Both the position numbers and the translations under genes were made by a program. A stretch of DNA of 64,000 nucleotides from JAAFHB01 sp038236995 (lineage in GTDB: Bacteria > Bacteroidota > Bacteroidia > Bacteroidales > Prolixibacteraceae): the NCBI GenBank assembly GCA_038236995.1, contig JBBRZE010000019.1, positions 4,369 to 68,368 of the forward strand. Direction: 5' to 3'. This document shows positions 16,744 through 25,048 of this stretch, in pieces (position 1 is the stretch's first letter; every line of letters begins with the position of its first letter). Under the pieces are notes generated by a model. That model did no database searches. It saw nothing but the letters and a program-made list of their open reading frames with translations, and was not told the origin of the DNA.

Positions 16744-17286
16744 ATGCAAATGAAATCATATCTCTCAAACGACATTCTCGCGCTCCGGGCGATTGAACCC
16801 GAAGATATTGAATTGCTGTTTTCATGGGAAAACGATCCGGAAATTTGGGAAGTTAGTCACACACTGGTCCCCTATTCGAAATACATCCTTGCCCTATATA
16901 TAAAAAATGCCGATAAAGACATTTACGAAAGCAAACAACTTCGTTTAATGATCGAAACTACAGATGGGAAAACCATTGGCGCCATTGATCTTTTTGATTT
17001 CGAACCTTACCATTCACGCGTTGGGATCGGCTTGCTGATTCATAGCCGCGAGGACCGGTCGAAAGGTTATGCCTCGGTAGCGCTTGAACTACTGATCGAT
17101 TATTGCTTTAAAAAGCTAAATATCCATCAATTGTATGCGAATATCGAAACGGGAAACAAAATAAGTCTCCAGTTGTTCGAAAAGCATGGCTTTCGGATTT
17201 GTGGCACTAAGAAGGAGTGGCTTCGGACAGATGCAGGATGGAAAGATGAAGTGATGCTCCAATTGGTGGCAAAAGAGACAATTTAA
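16744..17286 (+). CDS. GNAT-family N-acetyltransferase
   Basis: An acetyl-CoA-dependent transferase of the RimJ/RimL/SpeG type, about 180 residues. The early ALRAIEPEDIELLFSWENDP is typical of this branch. The acetyl-CoA pyrophosphate loop is SREDRSKGYAS (about residues 102-112), followed by LLIDYCFKKLNIHQLYANIE and NKISLQLFEKHGF. ATG codons at 16744 and 16750 are both possible. Spermidine, ribosomal protein or an antibiotic could be the acceptor; nothing nearby decides. It is convergent with hicB. Confidence 0.85.
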   Translation: MQMKSYLSNDILALRAIEPEDIELLFSWENDPEIWEVSHTLVPYSKYILALYIKNADKDIYESKQLRLMIETTDGKTIGAIDLFDFEPYHSRVGIGLLIHSREDRSKGYASVALELLIDYCFKKLNIHQLYANIETGNKISLQLFEKHGFRICGTKKEWLRTDAGWKDEVMLQLVAKETI

Positions 17287-17483
17287 CAGATATTCAAATA
17301 ATGATATAATTGCACTTATTTTTTAGTCTTACTTCCGGTAGAAGTGATTTTGGCCTCTCTTTTCAGTTCAGACAGATATCATTTGCAAAATGATGAACGT
17401 TAAAAGCATAGGCCAATTATTCACCAATTATGTCTTTCCCTTCATTAATATTGCCAATAGACAAAATTGATAAGATCGTATTT

Positions 17484-17894
17484 TTACACCAACTGTACCT
17501 GACTTATCTCGTCAGCAAATTTATGCAGAGATTTTTCAATTTTCTGAACCGTCTTTTGGCTTGGCTTGCGCCTTCCGGTTACATAGTGGCTCAACTGACC
17601 TTGTGCTATGCCAGTCAGCCTTCCTAACCCGGCCAATGATAATACATTTGAGTAATATGCAAGAAATGAAGCTGTATCGTATTTAAATACAAACTCTAAA
17701 TCTTCTGGGAAAGGTTTGCCGACTTCCTTATAATAAGTCTGTATTTCATCCCTGCTGCTGTAAAAATCATTTATGGCTTCCTGTACGGTATCTCCTTGCC
17801 CTAGCATCCCAAACGTTAAACCTTTGGTTTGCTCCCCCAAATGTATATCGTAAGTACCGTCTAAGCCTTTCTCAATAAATACATCTACTTTCAT
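17484..17894 (-). CDS. hicB: HicB-family antitoxin with C-terminal HTH
   Basis: The antitoxin of a type II HicAB toxin-antitoxin pair. The 136-residue protein has the HicB partial RNase-H-like fold at the N-terminus (MKVDVFIEKGLDGTYDIHL and a TVQEAINDFYSSRDEI helix, the latter about residues 36-51) and a Cro/XRE-type helix-turn-helix at the C-terminus (LAGLGRLTGIAQGQLSHYVTG, about 87-107). The helix-turn-helix would let it repress its own promoter. It lies 14 bp after hicA, in the usual toxin-first order. Confidence 0.88.
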   Translation of the reverse strand: MKVDVFIEKGLDGTYDIHLGEQTKGLTFGMLGQGDTVQEAINDFYSSRDEIQTYYKEVGKPFPEDLEFVFKYDTASFLAYYSNVLSLAGLGRLTGIAQGQLSHYVTGRRKPSQKTVQKIEKSLHKFADEISQVQLV

Positions 17895-17908
17895 CTTATC
17901 AATATTTT

Positions 17909-18097
17909 TTAAAATTTAACTCCCGAATCATGACTGATCTGCTTTAATGTTCCAAATTTCACCTCTTCACTTTTGTGATGCCCTGTTTGAAATTCCTTTC
18001 CTGTTATCGGACTAAACCACCAGGGGTGTTTTTTACCATCACCTATCCAATAGCACCCTTCTTTTTTTAATTTTCGTTCCAATTCAGAATATTTCAT
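17909..18097 (-). CDS. hicA: HicA-family mRNA interferase toxin
   Basis: A 62-residue small basic protein with the double-stranded-RNA-binding-like HicA fold: MKYSELERKLKKEGC at the start, then a His-containing strand (KKHPWWFSPITGKEF), GHHKSEEVKFGTLKQI and a C-terminal GV. HicA cleaves mRNA in a translation-independent way when freed from HicB. The conserved active-site His is most likely His24 or the HH pair near residue 40. Length is normal for the family. The only partner is the downstream hicB. Confidence 0.85.
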   Translation of the reverse strand: MKYSELERKLKKEGCYWIGDGKKHPWWFSPITGKEFQTGHHKSEEVKFGTLKQISHDSGVKF

Positions 18098-18127
18098 ATT
18101 TCAACGAAAGTAAGATTAGTCAAAGCA

Positions 18128-18158
18128 CAAAGATATTAATACGAATATCATTAATCAA
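18128..18158 (-). promoter_or_regulatory. hicAB promoter with overlapping inverted repeat
   Basis: On the minus strand a perfect -7 TATCTTTG (18128-18135) lies 19 bp from CTTG (18155-18158), one base off the -33 TTTG. GATATT (18132-18137) and AATATC (18144-18149) form an inverted repeat over the -7 box and spacer, a fitting place for HicB autorepression. Confidence 0.5.
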
Positions 18159-18220
18159 GCATTTCGCCTTCTTTTTCATCCTACCACTAATTTTTAGAGC
18201 TGCAAAATTGCTTTTTAGCT

Positions 18221-18667
18221 TTAGAGCTCCCTATAGTCTGGTATTTCAGGTAAGAAAGTATAAGTGAGTTGAACTTGATCAAACCGGCAGCAATAATGGG
18301 TCAATCCGTTTGTAACAATCAGGTAACTGACTCTCAGATCAAGGTTATAACGGGCAATCTGATCAAACACTTGTTGGGAAATCTTCACTTCGGGTGCCTT
18401 ACATTCAACTACAACCAACGGGTTCCCTGATTTTGAAAACAACACAATATCTGTGCGGAAATCCCGCTGATTCATCCTCAACGATCGCTCAATGGCTACA
18501 AGTGACGCCGGGTAATGCTTCTCTTCCGTAAGGTATCGGACAAAGTTTTGCCGGACCCACTCTTCGGGAGTCAGTGCTACCCATCGCCGGCGAAAACCAT
18601 CAAAAATCAGCTTTTTATCAAGCTTATCCTTGATGCGAAAAGGATATTGAGGCAGATTAAGGATCAT
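18221..18667 (-). CDS. HsdR N-terminal-domain nuclease-like protein
   Basis: A 148-residue protein matching only the N-terminal nuclease region of type I restriction R subunits. The PD-(D/E)xK core is visible: RTDIVLFSKSGN (Asp about residue 91), then VVVECKAP (Glu/Lys about 107-109), preceded by EEWVRQNFVRYLTEE. No helicase domain and no HsdM/HsdS genes are present, so this is not a restriction system. The same small protein often lies beside holA and amn in Bacteroidota, suggesting a housekeeping DNA role. It is divergent from amn with a good promoter. Confidence 0.85.
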   Translation of the reverse strand: MILNLPQYPFRIKDKLDKKLIFDGFRRRWVALTPEEWVRQNFVRYLTEEKHYPASLVAIERSLRMNQRDFRTDIVLFSKSGNPLVVVECKAPEVKISQQVFDQIARYNLDLRVSYLIVTNGLTHYCCRFDQVQLTYTFLPEIPDYREL

Positions 18668-18686
18668 TGTTGATATTTAAATCACT

Positions 18687-18718
18687 CAAAACTAATTTTT
18701 ATTTTCAATCGAACCAAA
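18687..18718 (-). promoter_or_regulatory. Promoter for the HsdR_N gene
   Basis: On the minus strand -33 TTTG (18715-18718), a 20-bp spacer and -7 TAGTTTTG (18687-18694) match the Bacteroidota consensus. The -7 box is 19 bp before the start codon. Confidence 0.6.
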
Positions 18719-18735
18719 AATCTGCGAAAACCGGA

Positions 18736-18743
18736 TAATTTTG
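18736..18743 (+). promoter_or_regulatory. Candidate -7 box for amn
   Basis: TAATTTTG is a perfect -7 match 14 bp before the amn ATG. No -33 box is evident at the right distance. Confidence 0.3.
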
Positions 18744-18757
18744 CCTAAAATTCGGAT

Positions 18758-19528
18758 ATGAAGACAAAAGAAGAGATTGTAAGAAACTGGCTTCCCCGCT
18801 ACACGGGTCGGGAACTTGAAGATTTCACTCAACACATTATTCTCACGAACTTTCAGAACTACATTGAAAATTTTGCCGAGAAATTTAACGTGCCGATTGT
18901 TGGTGAAGACAAATCAATGCCAAATGCCAGTGCTCATGGTATTACAATCATCAATTTTGGGATGGGAAGTCCGAATGCCGCCACGATAATGGATCTGCTC
19001 AGTGCGATTATGCCAGAGGCAGTCCTTTTCCTTGGGAAATGTGGTGGTTTAAAGCGGAAGAGTGAACTTGGCAGTTTAATCCTGCCCATTGCAGCGATTC
19101 GAAGCGACGGTACTTCAAACGATTATCTGCCACCGGAAGTCCCTGCCCTTCCAGCTTTCAGTCTTCAACGCGCAGTTTCTTCAACAATTCGAGATCTAGG
19201 TCTCGACTACTGGACCGGCACTGTGTTCACCACCAATAAGAGAGTTTGGGAATACGACGAACGATTTAAGAAGTACCTGAGTAAAACCCGCGCAATGGCG
19301 ATCGACATGGAAACCGCAACGATTTTTACAGTGGGGTTTTGCAATCAGATTCCAACAGGTGCCTTGTTATTGGTTTCCGACCAACCTATGATCTCCACCG
19401 GGGTAAAAACGGCAGCAAGCGACAAAGAGGTGACACGAAAATATGTGAACAGACACCTCGAAGTCGGCATCGGTGCGTTAACCGAAATAATTAATGACGG
19501 CCGGTCGGTAAAACATCTGAAATTTTAA
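18758..19528 (+). CDS. amn: AMP nucleosidase, short form
   Basis: A nucleoside-phosphorylase-fold enzyme that splits AMP into adenine and ribose-5-phosphate. The 256-residue form has only the catalytic domain, as usual in Bacteroidota; the E. coli enzyme is about 480 residues with an extra N-terminal domain. Visible are GITIINFGMGSPNAATIMDL (phosphate site, about 68-87), FLGKCGGL (about 98), and AIDMETATIF (about 184-193) with the Met-Glu-Thr ribose-binding motif, followed by LLVSDQPM. It is followed 5 bp later by holA, so the genes are co-transcribed. Confidence 0.9.
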   Translation: MKTKEEIVRNWLPRYTGRELEDFTQHIILTNFQNYIENFAEKFNVPIVGEDKSMPNASAHGITIINFGMGSPNAATIMDLLSAIMPEAVLFLGKCGGLKRKSELGSLILPIAAIRSDGTSNDYLPPEVPALPAFSLQRAVSSTIRDLGLDYWTGTVFTTNKRVWEYDERFKKYLSKTRAMAIDMETATIFTVGFCNQIPTGALLLVSDQPMISTGVKTAASDKEVTRKYVNRHLEVGIGALTEIINDGRSVKHLKF

Positions 19529-19533
19529 TTGAT

Positions 19534-20538
19534 ATGGATTTTAATCAGATTATTGCTGATCTCAAAAATAAGAATTATTCACCAGTCTACTTCTTCGAAG
19601 GAGAAGAGCCATTTTTTATGGATCAGATCAGTGATTATATTCTCGAAAATGTACTAACCGAGGATGAAAAAGGGTTCAACCAGACCATTTTGTACGGCAA
19701 AGACCTTAGTCTCGATTCGATAATGACAGCGGCAAAACGCTTTCCGATGATGGCCGAACGGCAGGTGGTTGTAATCCGCGAAGCCCAGAATATCAAAAAC
19801 ATTGAAGATCTTGCACCCTATGTTGAAAAGCCAATGAGGTCAACGATCCTTGTGTTTAATTACAAATACAAGACGATCGACAAGCGGAAGAAATTGTATA
19901 AGGCGCTTCAGAAAAACGGCGTTTACATGGAATCTAAACCATTGTACGAAAATCAGGTACCAGCATGGATTTCAAAGTATCTGAAAGAAAAAAACCTTGG
20001 AATCGATCCGCGGGCAGCCCAGATGATTACCGATTTTGTGGGAAGTGATCTCCAAAGGATCGTTAACGAACTTGAAAAAGTAACCATCTCACTGGTTCCG
20101 GGTACCAGCATTATGCCCGAAGATGTTGAGAAAAATATTGGCATCAGCAAGGAGTTTAATACCTTTGAGCTTCAAAATGCGCTGGGAAACAAGGATATTC
20201 TGAAATCGAACAGGATCATCAACTATTTTATCGACAACGAAAAACTCCATCCGCTAACAGTAATCATTGGAATGTTAGTTACGTATTTCCGGAAATTACT
20301 TATTTATCACTCGATTGAGAATAAGTCGGATCGCACCATCGTATCGCAAAAGCTGGGGGTGAACCCTTTTTTCATCAGCGATTATGCCAATGCTGCCCGT
20401 AATTACAGTCTCGATAAAGCAATTCTTATCATTTCGATGATGCGCGAATACGATTTACGATCAAAAGGTGCTCGCGGTGGCACAACGAGTAACGGTGACT
20501 TGTTAAAAGAACTTGTATTTAAAATCTTACATATATAA
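19534..20538 (+). CDS. holA: DNA polymerase III delta subunit HolA
   Basis: Delta opens the beta sliding clamp in the clamp loader. The 334-residue protein has the normal length and domains: an N-terminal AAA+-like domain beginning SPVYFFEGEEPFFMDQISDY (about 17-36), an ERQVVVIREAQNIKN strand-turn (about 73-87), a helical lid, and a C-terminal collar domain ending with the RSKGARGGTTSNGDLLKELV region. Walker motifs are degenerate, as expected for delta, which does not bind ATP. It lies in the amn-holA-rhomboid run with gaps of 3-5 bp. Confidence 0.93.
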   Translation: MDFNQIIADLKNKNYSPVYFFEGEEPFFMDQISDYILENVLTEDEKGFNQTILYGKDLSLDSIMTAAKRFPMMAERQVVVIREAQNIKNIEDLAPYVEKPMRSTILVFNYKYKTIDKRKKLYKALQKNGVYMESKPLYENQVPAWISKYLKEKNLGIDPRAAQMITDFVGSDLQRIVNELEKVTISLVPGTSIMPEDVEKNIGISKEFNTFELQNALGNKDILKSNRIINYFIDNEKLHPLTVIIGMLVTYFRKLLIYHSIENKSDRTIVSQKLGVNPFFISDYANAARNYSLDKAILIISMMREYDLRSKGARGGTTSNGDLLKELVFKILHI

Positions 20539-20541
20539 AGA

Positions 20542-21168
20542 ATGGGAACAATTACCATAATGCTGATTCTAATTATTGTGCTGATCTCGGCTTTTGCTTT
20601 TAAGCAAAAGGACATAATGGCTCAATTGCAATTCAACGCTTATCAGATCGTTCATCGTCACCAATATTACAGGATATTAACCCACGCATTTATTCACGCC
20701 AACTGGGAACACCTGATCGTAAATATGATTGTGCTATTTTCGTTTGGCACCCTGGTTGAGCGCTATTTTCAAATGTACTTTGGAACAATCGGGATGTACT
20801 ATTACCTGATCCTGTTTTTCGGATCTGTGATTTTTTCAAGTCTTTTGTCGCTTTACAAACAACGAAACAATCCAAATTACAATGCAATAGGTGCATCGGG
20901 TGCGGTATCTGCAATCCTTTTCACTGCAATCTTTTTTAATCCGTGGAGCAACATCTATTTTTTCGGAATTTTACCCATACCAGGTATCATCTTTGGCGGA
21001 CTTTATCTCTATTACTCCTATTACATGAGCACAAAAAAATCGGACAATATTGGTCATGATGCCCATTTCCTGGGAGCAGTATTTGGATTCTTCTTTCCTG
21101 TCATCCTGCAACCTTCGTTGTTCATGGATTTCATTAAAGTTCTTTTTGATGGGGGAACAGGTCAGTAA
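20542..21168 (+). CDS. Rhomboid-family intramembrane serine protease
   Basis: A 208-residue six-helix membrane protease that cuts transmembrane substrates. The catalytic Ser119 is in NAIGASGAVSAILF, and the His partner, His175, is in GHDAHFLGAVFG. The early WRxxT-type element appears as YYRILTHAFIHANWEHLIVNM (about 42-62), with the oxyanion-region His/Asn residues. There is no extra N-terminal cytoplasmic domain. It starts 3 bp after holA and should be co-transcribed. Substrates are unknown. Confidence 0.92.
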   Translation: MGTITIMLILIIVLISAFAFKQKDIMAQLQFNAYQIVHRHQYYRILTHAFIHANWEHLIVNMIVLFSFGTLVERYFQMYFGTIGMYYYLILFFGSVIFSSLLSLYKQRNNPNYNAIGASGAVSAILFTAIFFNPWSNIYFFGILPIPGIIFGGLYLYYSYYMSTKKSDNIGHDAHFLGAVFGFFFPVILQPSLFMDFIKVLFDGGTGQ

Positions 21169-21212
21169 TTGTAAGTATATTAGATTTGAATGGCAAACGA
21201 ATAACCTGAAAA

Positions 21213-22058
21213 GTGAAAGGCGGCTATATTCTCTACAATGGTAAGTTCTATCGCGAAGGAGATCCCTTGTTTACAGGAGCAGACCTTTACCGACTGAATA
21301 CCGGCATCCGGGAGTCGTTCAGAACAGAGAATAACCTGATCATGTTTGCGGAAGACAACTTCAATTATTTGATTAATTCGTTGTTATCCATCGGTCTGCC
21401 CATTCCGCAAGACTGGGACCTTCCCCGTTTCATGCGTGATGTTTCACGATTGCTGAATAAAAACCATTTCTTTCTCGCCGCAAAGGTGGTCATTCATTTA
21501 ATTCCCGGAACTTCTGGAACCGACTATTTGTTGACTGCCGAAGAAGTACCAGTTGGGTTTTATCCAATTAACGAAACAGGATTGTTAATTGACTTTTACA
21601 ATGAAGGGACAAAAGCCCCCTCGATCTATCATTCTTATGAACCATCAAGCCGGTTTCTGTGGATTGCAGCAACCCGGACAGCAATCTCAAATGCAAAGAA
21701 TAATCTGATTCTCTCGAATAACGAAGGTTTTGCCTGCGAATCAATCGGGGGAACATTTGGTTACTTAATTGACGGAACAGCGGTGTTCCCTGCTCCAGAA
21801 GCACAAGGTTACAGTCCCCCAATACTTGGAGTTGTAATGGAATGCGCCGAACAGTTCGGCTTTGAAATCATCGAAAAGAAAGAGATCAGCCACGAGGATC
21901 TTCTGCAAGCCGATGAATTGTTTTTAATCGACAATTGTTTAGGAATCCAACTGGTTTTAGGACTCAATTCCAGAAGATACTACACAACCGGAACAATCAA
22001 TATTGCGGTGAGATTAAGCGAAATGGCAAAGGAAGAACATCTTAAGACTGGAAATTGA
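21213..22058 (+). CDS. Aminotransferase class IV-like protein lacking the PLP lysine
   Basis: A 281-residue protein with the fold-type IV aminotransferase layout (D-amino-acid/branched-chain aminotransferase family). The C-terminal half matches well: NNLILSNNEGFACESIGGTF (163-182), then LLQADELFLIDNCLGIQLV (230-248). The lysine that binds PLP in active members (in an LKT/KTxN motif about 25 residues before LILS) falls, without gaps, on Glu143 in HSYEPSSRF. No other Lys fits. It is therefore probably catalytically dead or changed in function. The start is GTG, because an in-frame TGA lies two codons upstream. It is convergent with yqgE. Confidence 0.75.
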   Translation: MKGGYILYNGKFYREGDPLFTGADLYRLNTGIRESFRTENNLIMFAEDNFNYLINSLLSIGLPIPQDWDLPRFMRDVSRLLNKNHFFLAAKVVIHLIPGTSGTDYLLTAEEVPVGFYPINETGLLIDFYNEGTKAPSIYHSYEPSSRFLWIAATRTAISNAKNNLILSNNEGFACESIGGTFGYLIDGTAVFPAPEAQGYSPPILGVVMECAEQFGFEIIEKKEISHEDLLQADELFLIDNCLGIQLVLGLNSRRYYTTGTINIAVRLSEMAKEEHLKTGN

Positions 22059-22092
22059 GAATCAGGAAAAATATATCAGGTGCTATTTCTAT

Positions 22093-22677
22093 TTAATTTG
22101 AATTCGGATCTTCAGGGAAATTGCGCCACGTTTTGTAGTGCCCGCCCGCCTTTATCACACTTTCAACCCAAAAATTCTGGTCGCTTTTCAACACTTGTTT
22201 TACATCGGCTTCGGTAACCAGCCATGAATTCTCTGTAATCTCATCGTCAAGTTGTCCTGCGCTCCATCCCGAATATCCCACAAAAAATTTAATCTGATTG
22301 GGTTCCACCTTCCCTGCAGCGATTACCGATTTCAATTCTTCAAAGTCTCCGCCCCAGTATAATTCATCCTTAACCCTGGTACTCCCGGGAATCATATCTC
22401 CCAACGTGTGGATATAAAACAAGCTATCGTTGCCTACGGGTCCGCCAACGAAGACCTCAGGCGTATAATCAGGAAAATCAGCAAACAATTCAGTGATTGG
22501 TGTTTCGAATGGTTTATTCAGGATAAACCCTACAGCTCCTTTGGAAGAATAATCGACTAGCAAAACGGTGGAACGACTAAAATAATTTCCCGGCAAAAAT
22601 GGTTCGGATATGATAATACGACCCTTTTGCGGGGCGATCTTGCTGTGTATTTTGAAAAAATCGAAATCGACTTTCAT
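22093..22677 (-). CDS. yqgE: YqgE/AlgH family protein
   Basis: A 194-residue protein of the conserved UPF0301 family. Its function is not settled; AlgH was first linked to alginate regulation in Pseudomonas. Motifs are KGRIIISEPFLPGNYFSRST (18-37), GAVGFILNKPFETP (47-60), VFVGGPVGNDSLFYIHT (75-91), and FFVGYSGWSAGQLDDEI (about 131-147), the last being the most conserved part. Length is normal. It lies downstream of the FtsB/DivIC-like gene, separated by 164 bp. Confidence 0.92.
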   Translation of the reverse strand: MKVDFDFFKIHSKIAPQKGRIIISEPFLPGNYFSRSTVLLVDYSSKGAVGFILNKPFETPITELFADFPDYTPEVFVGGPVGNDSLFYIHTLGDMIPGSTRVKDELYWGGDFEELKSVIAAGKVEPNQIKFFVGYSGWSAGQLDDEITENSWLVTEADVKQVLKSDQNFWVESVIKAGGHYKTWRNFPEDPNSN

Positions 22678-22792
22678 AGCGTTCAGGTTTTTAAAGATTA
22701 CAAATTCGCTAGTTCCCTAATTATCAATTCCCTGTTTAAAACCAGATGATTTATACCTTAAACGTTTTAAAGATGCTATTGGTTTTAAATAA

Positions 22793-22809
22793 GTTGCAGA
22801 AAACGCAAC
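22793..22809 (-). terminator. Weak hairpin after the FtsB/DivIC-like gene
   Basis: GTTGC (22793-22797) and GCAAC (22805-22809) form a short stem; on the minus strand TTATTT follows. It could be a weak terminator in the 164-bp gap before yqgE. Confidence 0.3.
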
Positions 22810-22841
22810 AACTTCTGATAAATTATCTTTTAAGTCAAACC

Positions 22842-23147
22842 TTAGTCCTTTTCGATGACCACAAATATATCTTCGTTCTTTTTCTTCATTAAAAACTGCT
22901 CACGTGCAAATTTTTCAAGATTCTTTGAACTTGTCTGAAGTTCTTTAAGGCGATCGCTGTCCGCCATAATCTTTTCCTTGTAATACGTACTTTCAACCCT
23001 GTACCTCTTCAGTTTGTTAAGGTTCTGACGAAGAAACAGGATGTTGTGATCGTCGAGAAAGATCATCCAAACGCTAAAAGCCAAAAACGCGAACAGGTAT
23101 TTGTTCGTGATGGTTTTAAAGAGAGCTTTTGGAATAATCGGTTTCAT
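22842..23147 (-). CDS. FtsB/DivIC-family septum formation initiator
   Basis: A 101-residue bitopic division protein. It has a short basic cytoplasmic N-terminus (MKPIIPKALFKTITNKY), one membrane helix (LFAFLAFSVWMIFLDDHN, about 18-35), then a periplasmic coiled coil (FLRQNLNKLKRYRVESTYYK, and KIMADSDRLKELQTSSKNLE) and the family end motif REQFLMKKKNEDIFVV. In other bacteria it forms a complex with FtsL and FtsQ/DivIB that activates septal wall synthesis. It stands alone, away from other division genes. Confidence 0.88.
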   Translation of the reverse strand: MKPIIPKALFKTITNKYLFAFLAFSVWMIFLDDHNILFLRQNLNKLKRYRVESTYYKEKIMADSDRLKELQTSSKNLEKFAREQFLMKKKNEDIFVVIEKD

Positions 23148-23198
23148 GTAAATTCAAATATAAAATACAAATTAACGGAATCCTCATCAAATTAAAAA

Positions 23199-23220
23199 GG
23201 GGAACCTGTTAAAGTTCCCC
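23199..23220 (-). terminator. Terminator after pruA
   Basis: GGGGAAC (23199-23205) and GTTCCCC (23214-23220) form a perfect stem flanked by A5 on the left and CAAT7 on the right, so it can stop transcription in both directions. It closes pruA on the minus strand. Confidence 0.75.
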
Positions 23221-23253
23221 CAATTTTTTTATCAACCTGATAGTCAGTTCGCA

Positions 23254-24891
23254 TCAATCATTATCCGGAAAGAAATTTGGATACATAAAGTCAGTTGCTG
23301 AAACAAAAGTCTCTTTTATCGTACGGATTGAAACCCAACGAAGCATGTTGAAAACCGAACCTGCTTTATCATTTGTTCCCGATCCCCTGGCTCCGCCAAA
23401 AGGTTGCTGCCCAACAACTGCACCGGTTGGCTTATCGTTGATGTAAAAATTACCGGCCGCATTACTCAGTCGTTTTGCCATCTTTTCGATCGAATAACGA
23501 TCCTGCGAAAAGATTGCACCTGTAAGGGCATAAGCAGATGTTGTATCAAGCAGTGTCAGGGTTTCATCCATCATTGCATCATCGTAAACAAAAATGGTAA
23601 CAACCGGACCAAAAAGCTCCTCTTTCATTGTGACATAGTCGGCTTTCTTCGCCTGAATAACGGTAGGCTGGACAAAATATCCGATTGATTTATCGCAATT
23701 ACCGCCATAGATCACCTCTGCATCTTCATCTGCGCGGGCCCTGTCAATAAACCCTTTCAGCTTATCGAACGATGCCTCATCAATAACCGCATTCACAAAA
23801 TTGGTGAAATCTTCGGGTGGTCCCATTTTCAACCGCTTCATTTGAGAAAGAGCGGCAGCCCATGTTTCTGCCCAGATGGAAGCAGGAACATAAACCCTTG
23901 ATGCTGCGGAACATTTTTGTCCCTGATATTCGAAGGAACCACGGACAATAGCCGTAGCAAGCGCCTGGGTATTAGCTGTAGGATCAGCAAAAATAAAATC
24001 TTTGCCTCCTGTCTCTCCTACGATCCTTGGGTATGATTTAAACCTGAAGATATTTGCACCGATCGTTTTCCAGATGTCCTGAAATACGCCAGTTGATCCT
24101 GTAAAATGGATACCGGCAAAATCGGGATGACTGAAAATTATTTTACCTGCTGCAGGTCCCGATACGTAAACAAGGTTGATTACACCGTCAGGCAAGCCAG
24201 CTTCTTTTAATATTTCCATGATGACTGCCGCTGAATAAACTGCTGTCTTGGCACATTTCCAGACGCAAACATTTCCCATCATGACCGGTGCAACCGGCAA
24301 ATTACCGGCGATAGAGGTGAAATTAAACGGCGTCAACGCAAAAACAAATCCTTCAAGCGGGCGGAATTCGTTGTAATTCCACATACCCGGATTTGACTCT
24401 GGCTGCATTCCGTATATCTCGGTCATACACCTCACTCCATAACGATAGAAATCGGCAAGTTCGCAAGCAGCGTCAATCTCAGCCTGGTAGGCATTCTTCG
24501 ATTGACAAAGCATTGTTGCCGCATTGAGTTTAGCACGGTAAGATCCGGCAAGAAGATCGGCTGCCTTTAAAAATATAGCTGCCCTGTGGTGCCATTCGAG
24601 GTCAGCCCATGCGGTACGGGCCGCCAAAGCCGCATCGATTGCCTGAACAACATGCGATTCGTCGCCCTGGTAAAAATAGCCAAGCAGATGCCTGATATCA
24701 TGTGGCGGATGTATTTCAATTTTATTGGAAGTTTTCACCTCTTTCCCACCAATGTACATGGGAAGTTCAACCACCTTTGACCGCATTTCTGCAATCGTCG
24801 CCTTGAGTTCAACTCTTTCGGCAGAACCGGGCTTGTAACTCTTTACAGGCTCATTCTGAGGAACCGGGACATTATAAAAACCTTTTGTCAT
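23254..24891 (-). CDS. pruA: L-glutamate gamma-semialdehyde dehydrogenase (P5C dehydrogenase)
   Basis: Oxidises glutamate semialdehyde to glutamate with NAD, the second step of proline breakdown. The aldehyde dehydrogenase motifs are present: FTGSTGVFQDIW (NAD site), the GETGGKDFIFA general-base Glu, and EYQGQKCSAASR with the catalytic Cys; the C-terminal GQQPFGGARGSGTND is typical of PruA. The ATG at 24891 (MTKGFYNVPVPQNEP) gives 545 residues and the family's usual start; a GTG 36 bp upstream would extend it. A -7-like TAGCTTTG (minus strand, 24953-24960) lies upstream. The proline dehydrogenase partner is encoded at 38.4-39.3 kb. Confidence 0.95.
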   Translation of the reverse strand: MTKGFYNVPVPQNEPVKSYKPGSAERVELKATIAEMRSKVVELPMYIGGKEVKTSNKIEIHPPHDIRHLLGYFYQGDESHVVQAIDAALAARTAWADLEWHHRAAIFLKAADLLAGSYRAKLNAATMLCQSKNAYQAEIDAACELADFYRYGVRCMTEIYGMQPESNPGMWNYNEFRPLEGFVFALTPFNFTSIAGNLPVAPVMMGNVCVWKCAKTAVYSAAVIMEILKEAGLPDGVINLVYVSGPAAGKIIFSHPDFAGIHFTGSTGVFQDIWKTIGANIFRFKSYPRIVGETGGKDFIFADPTANTQALATAIVRGSFEYQGQKCSAASRVYVPASIWAETWAAALSQMKRLKMGPPEDFTNFVNAVIDEASFDKLKGFIDRARADEDAEVIYGGNCDKSIGYFVQPTVIQAKKADYVTMKEELFGPVVTIFVYDDAMMDETLTLLDTTSAYALTGAIFSQDRYSIEKMAKRLSNAAGNFYINDKPTGAVVGQQPFGGARGSGTNDKAGSVFNMLRWVSIRTIKETFVSATDFMYPNFFPDND

Positions 24892-25048
24892 AGCAATTGG
24901 AGATTTGATATTATTCAGCAAATCCACTTTTCGAATCCAGCTGTTTCAACGGCAAAGCTATGGGTTCGACGCGACAATTTTGCTAATAAATATCAGCTTT
25001 TGCAGGACGCCAAACTCAACATCTAATAACTTATGGGATTTACTATAT

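Noticed and set aside
17331..17345. ACTTC-N5-GAAGT as a terminator between the GNAT and hicB genes
   Set aside because: The stem is only five pairs, AT-rich, and has no T-run.
18221..18667. Possible type I restriction system from the HsdR N-terminal match
   Set aside because: Only the small nuclease domain is present, with no helicase, HsdM or HsdS; the same protein is common next to holA in Bacteroidota.
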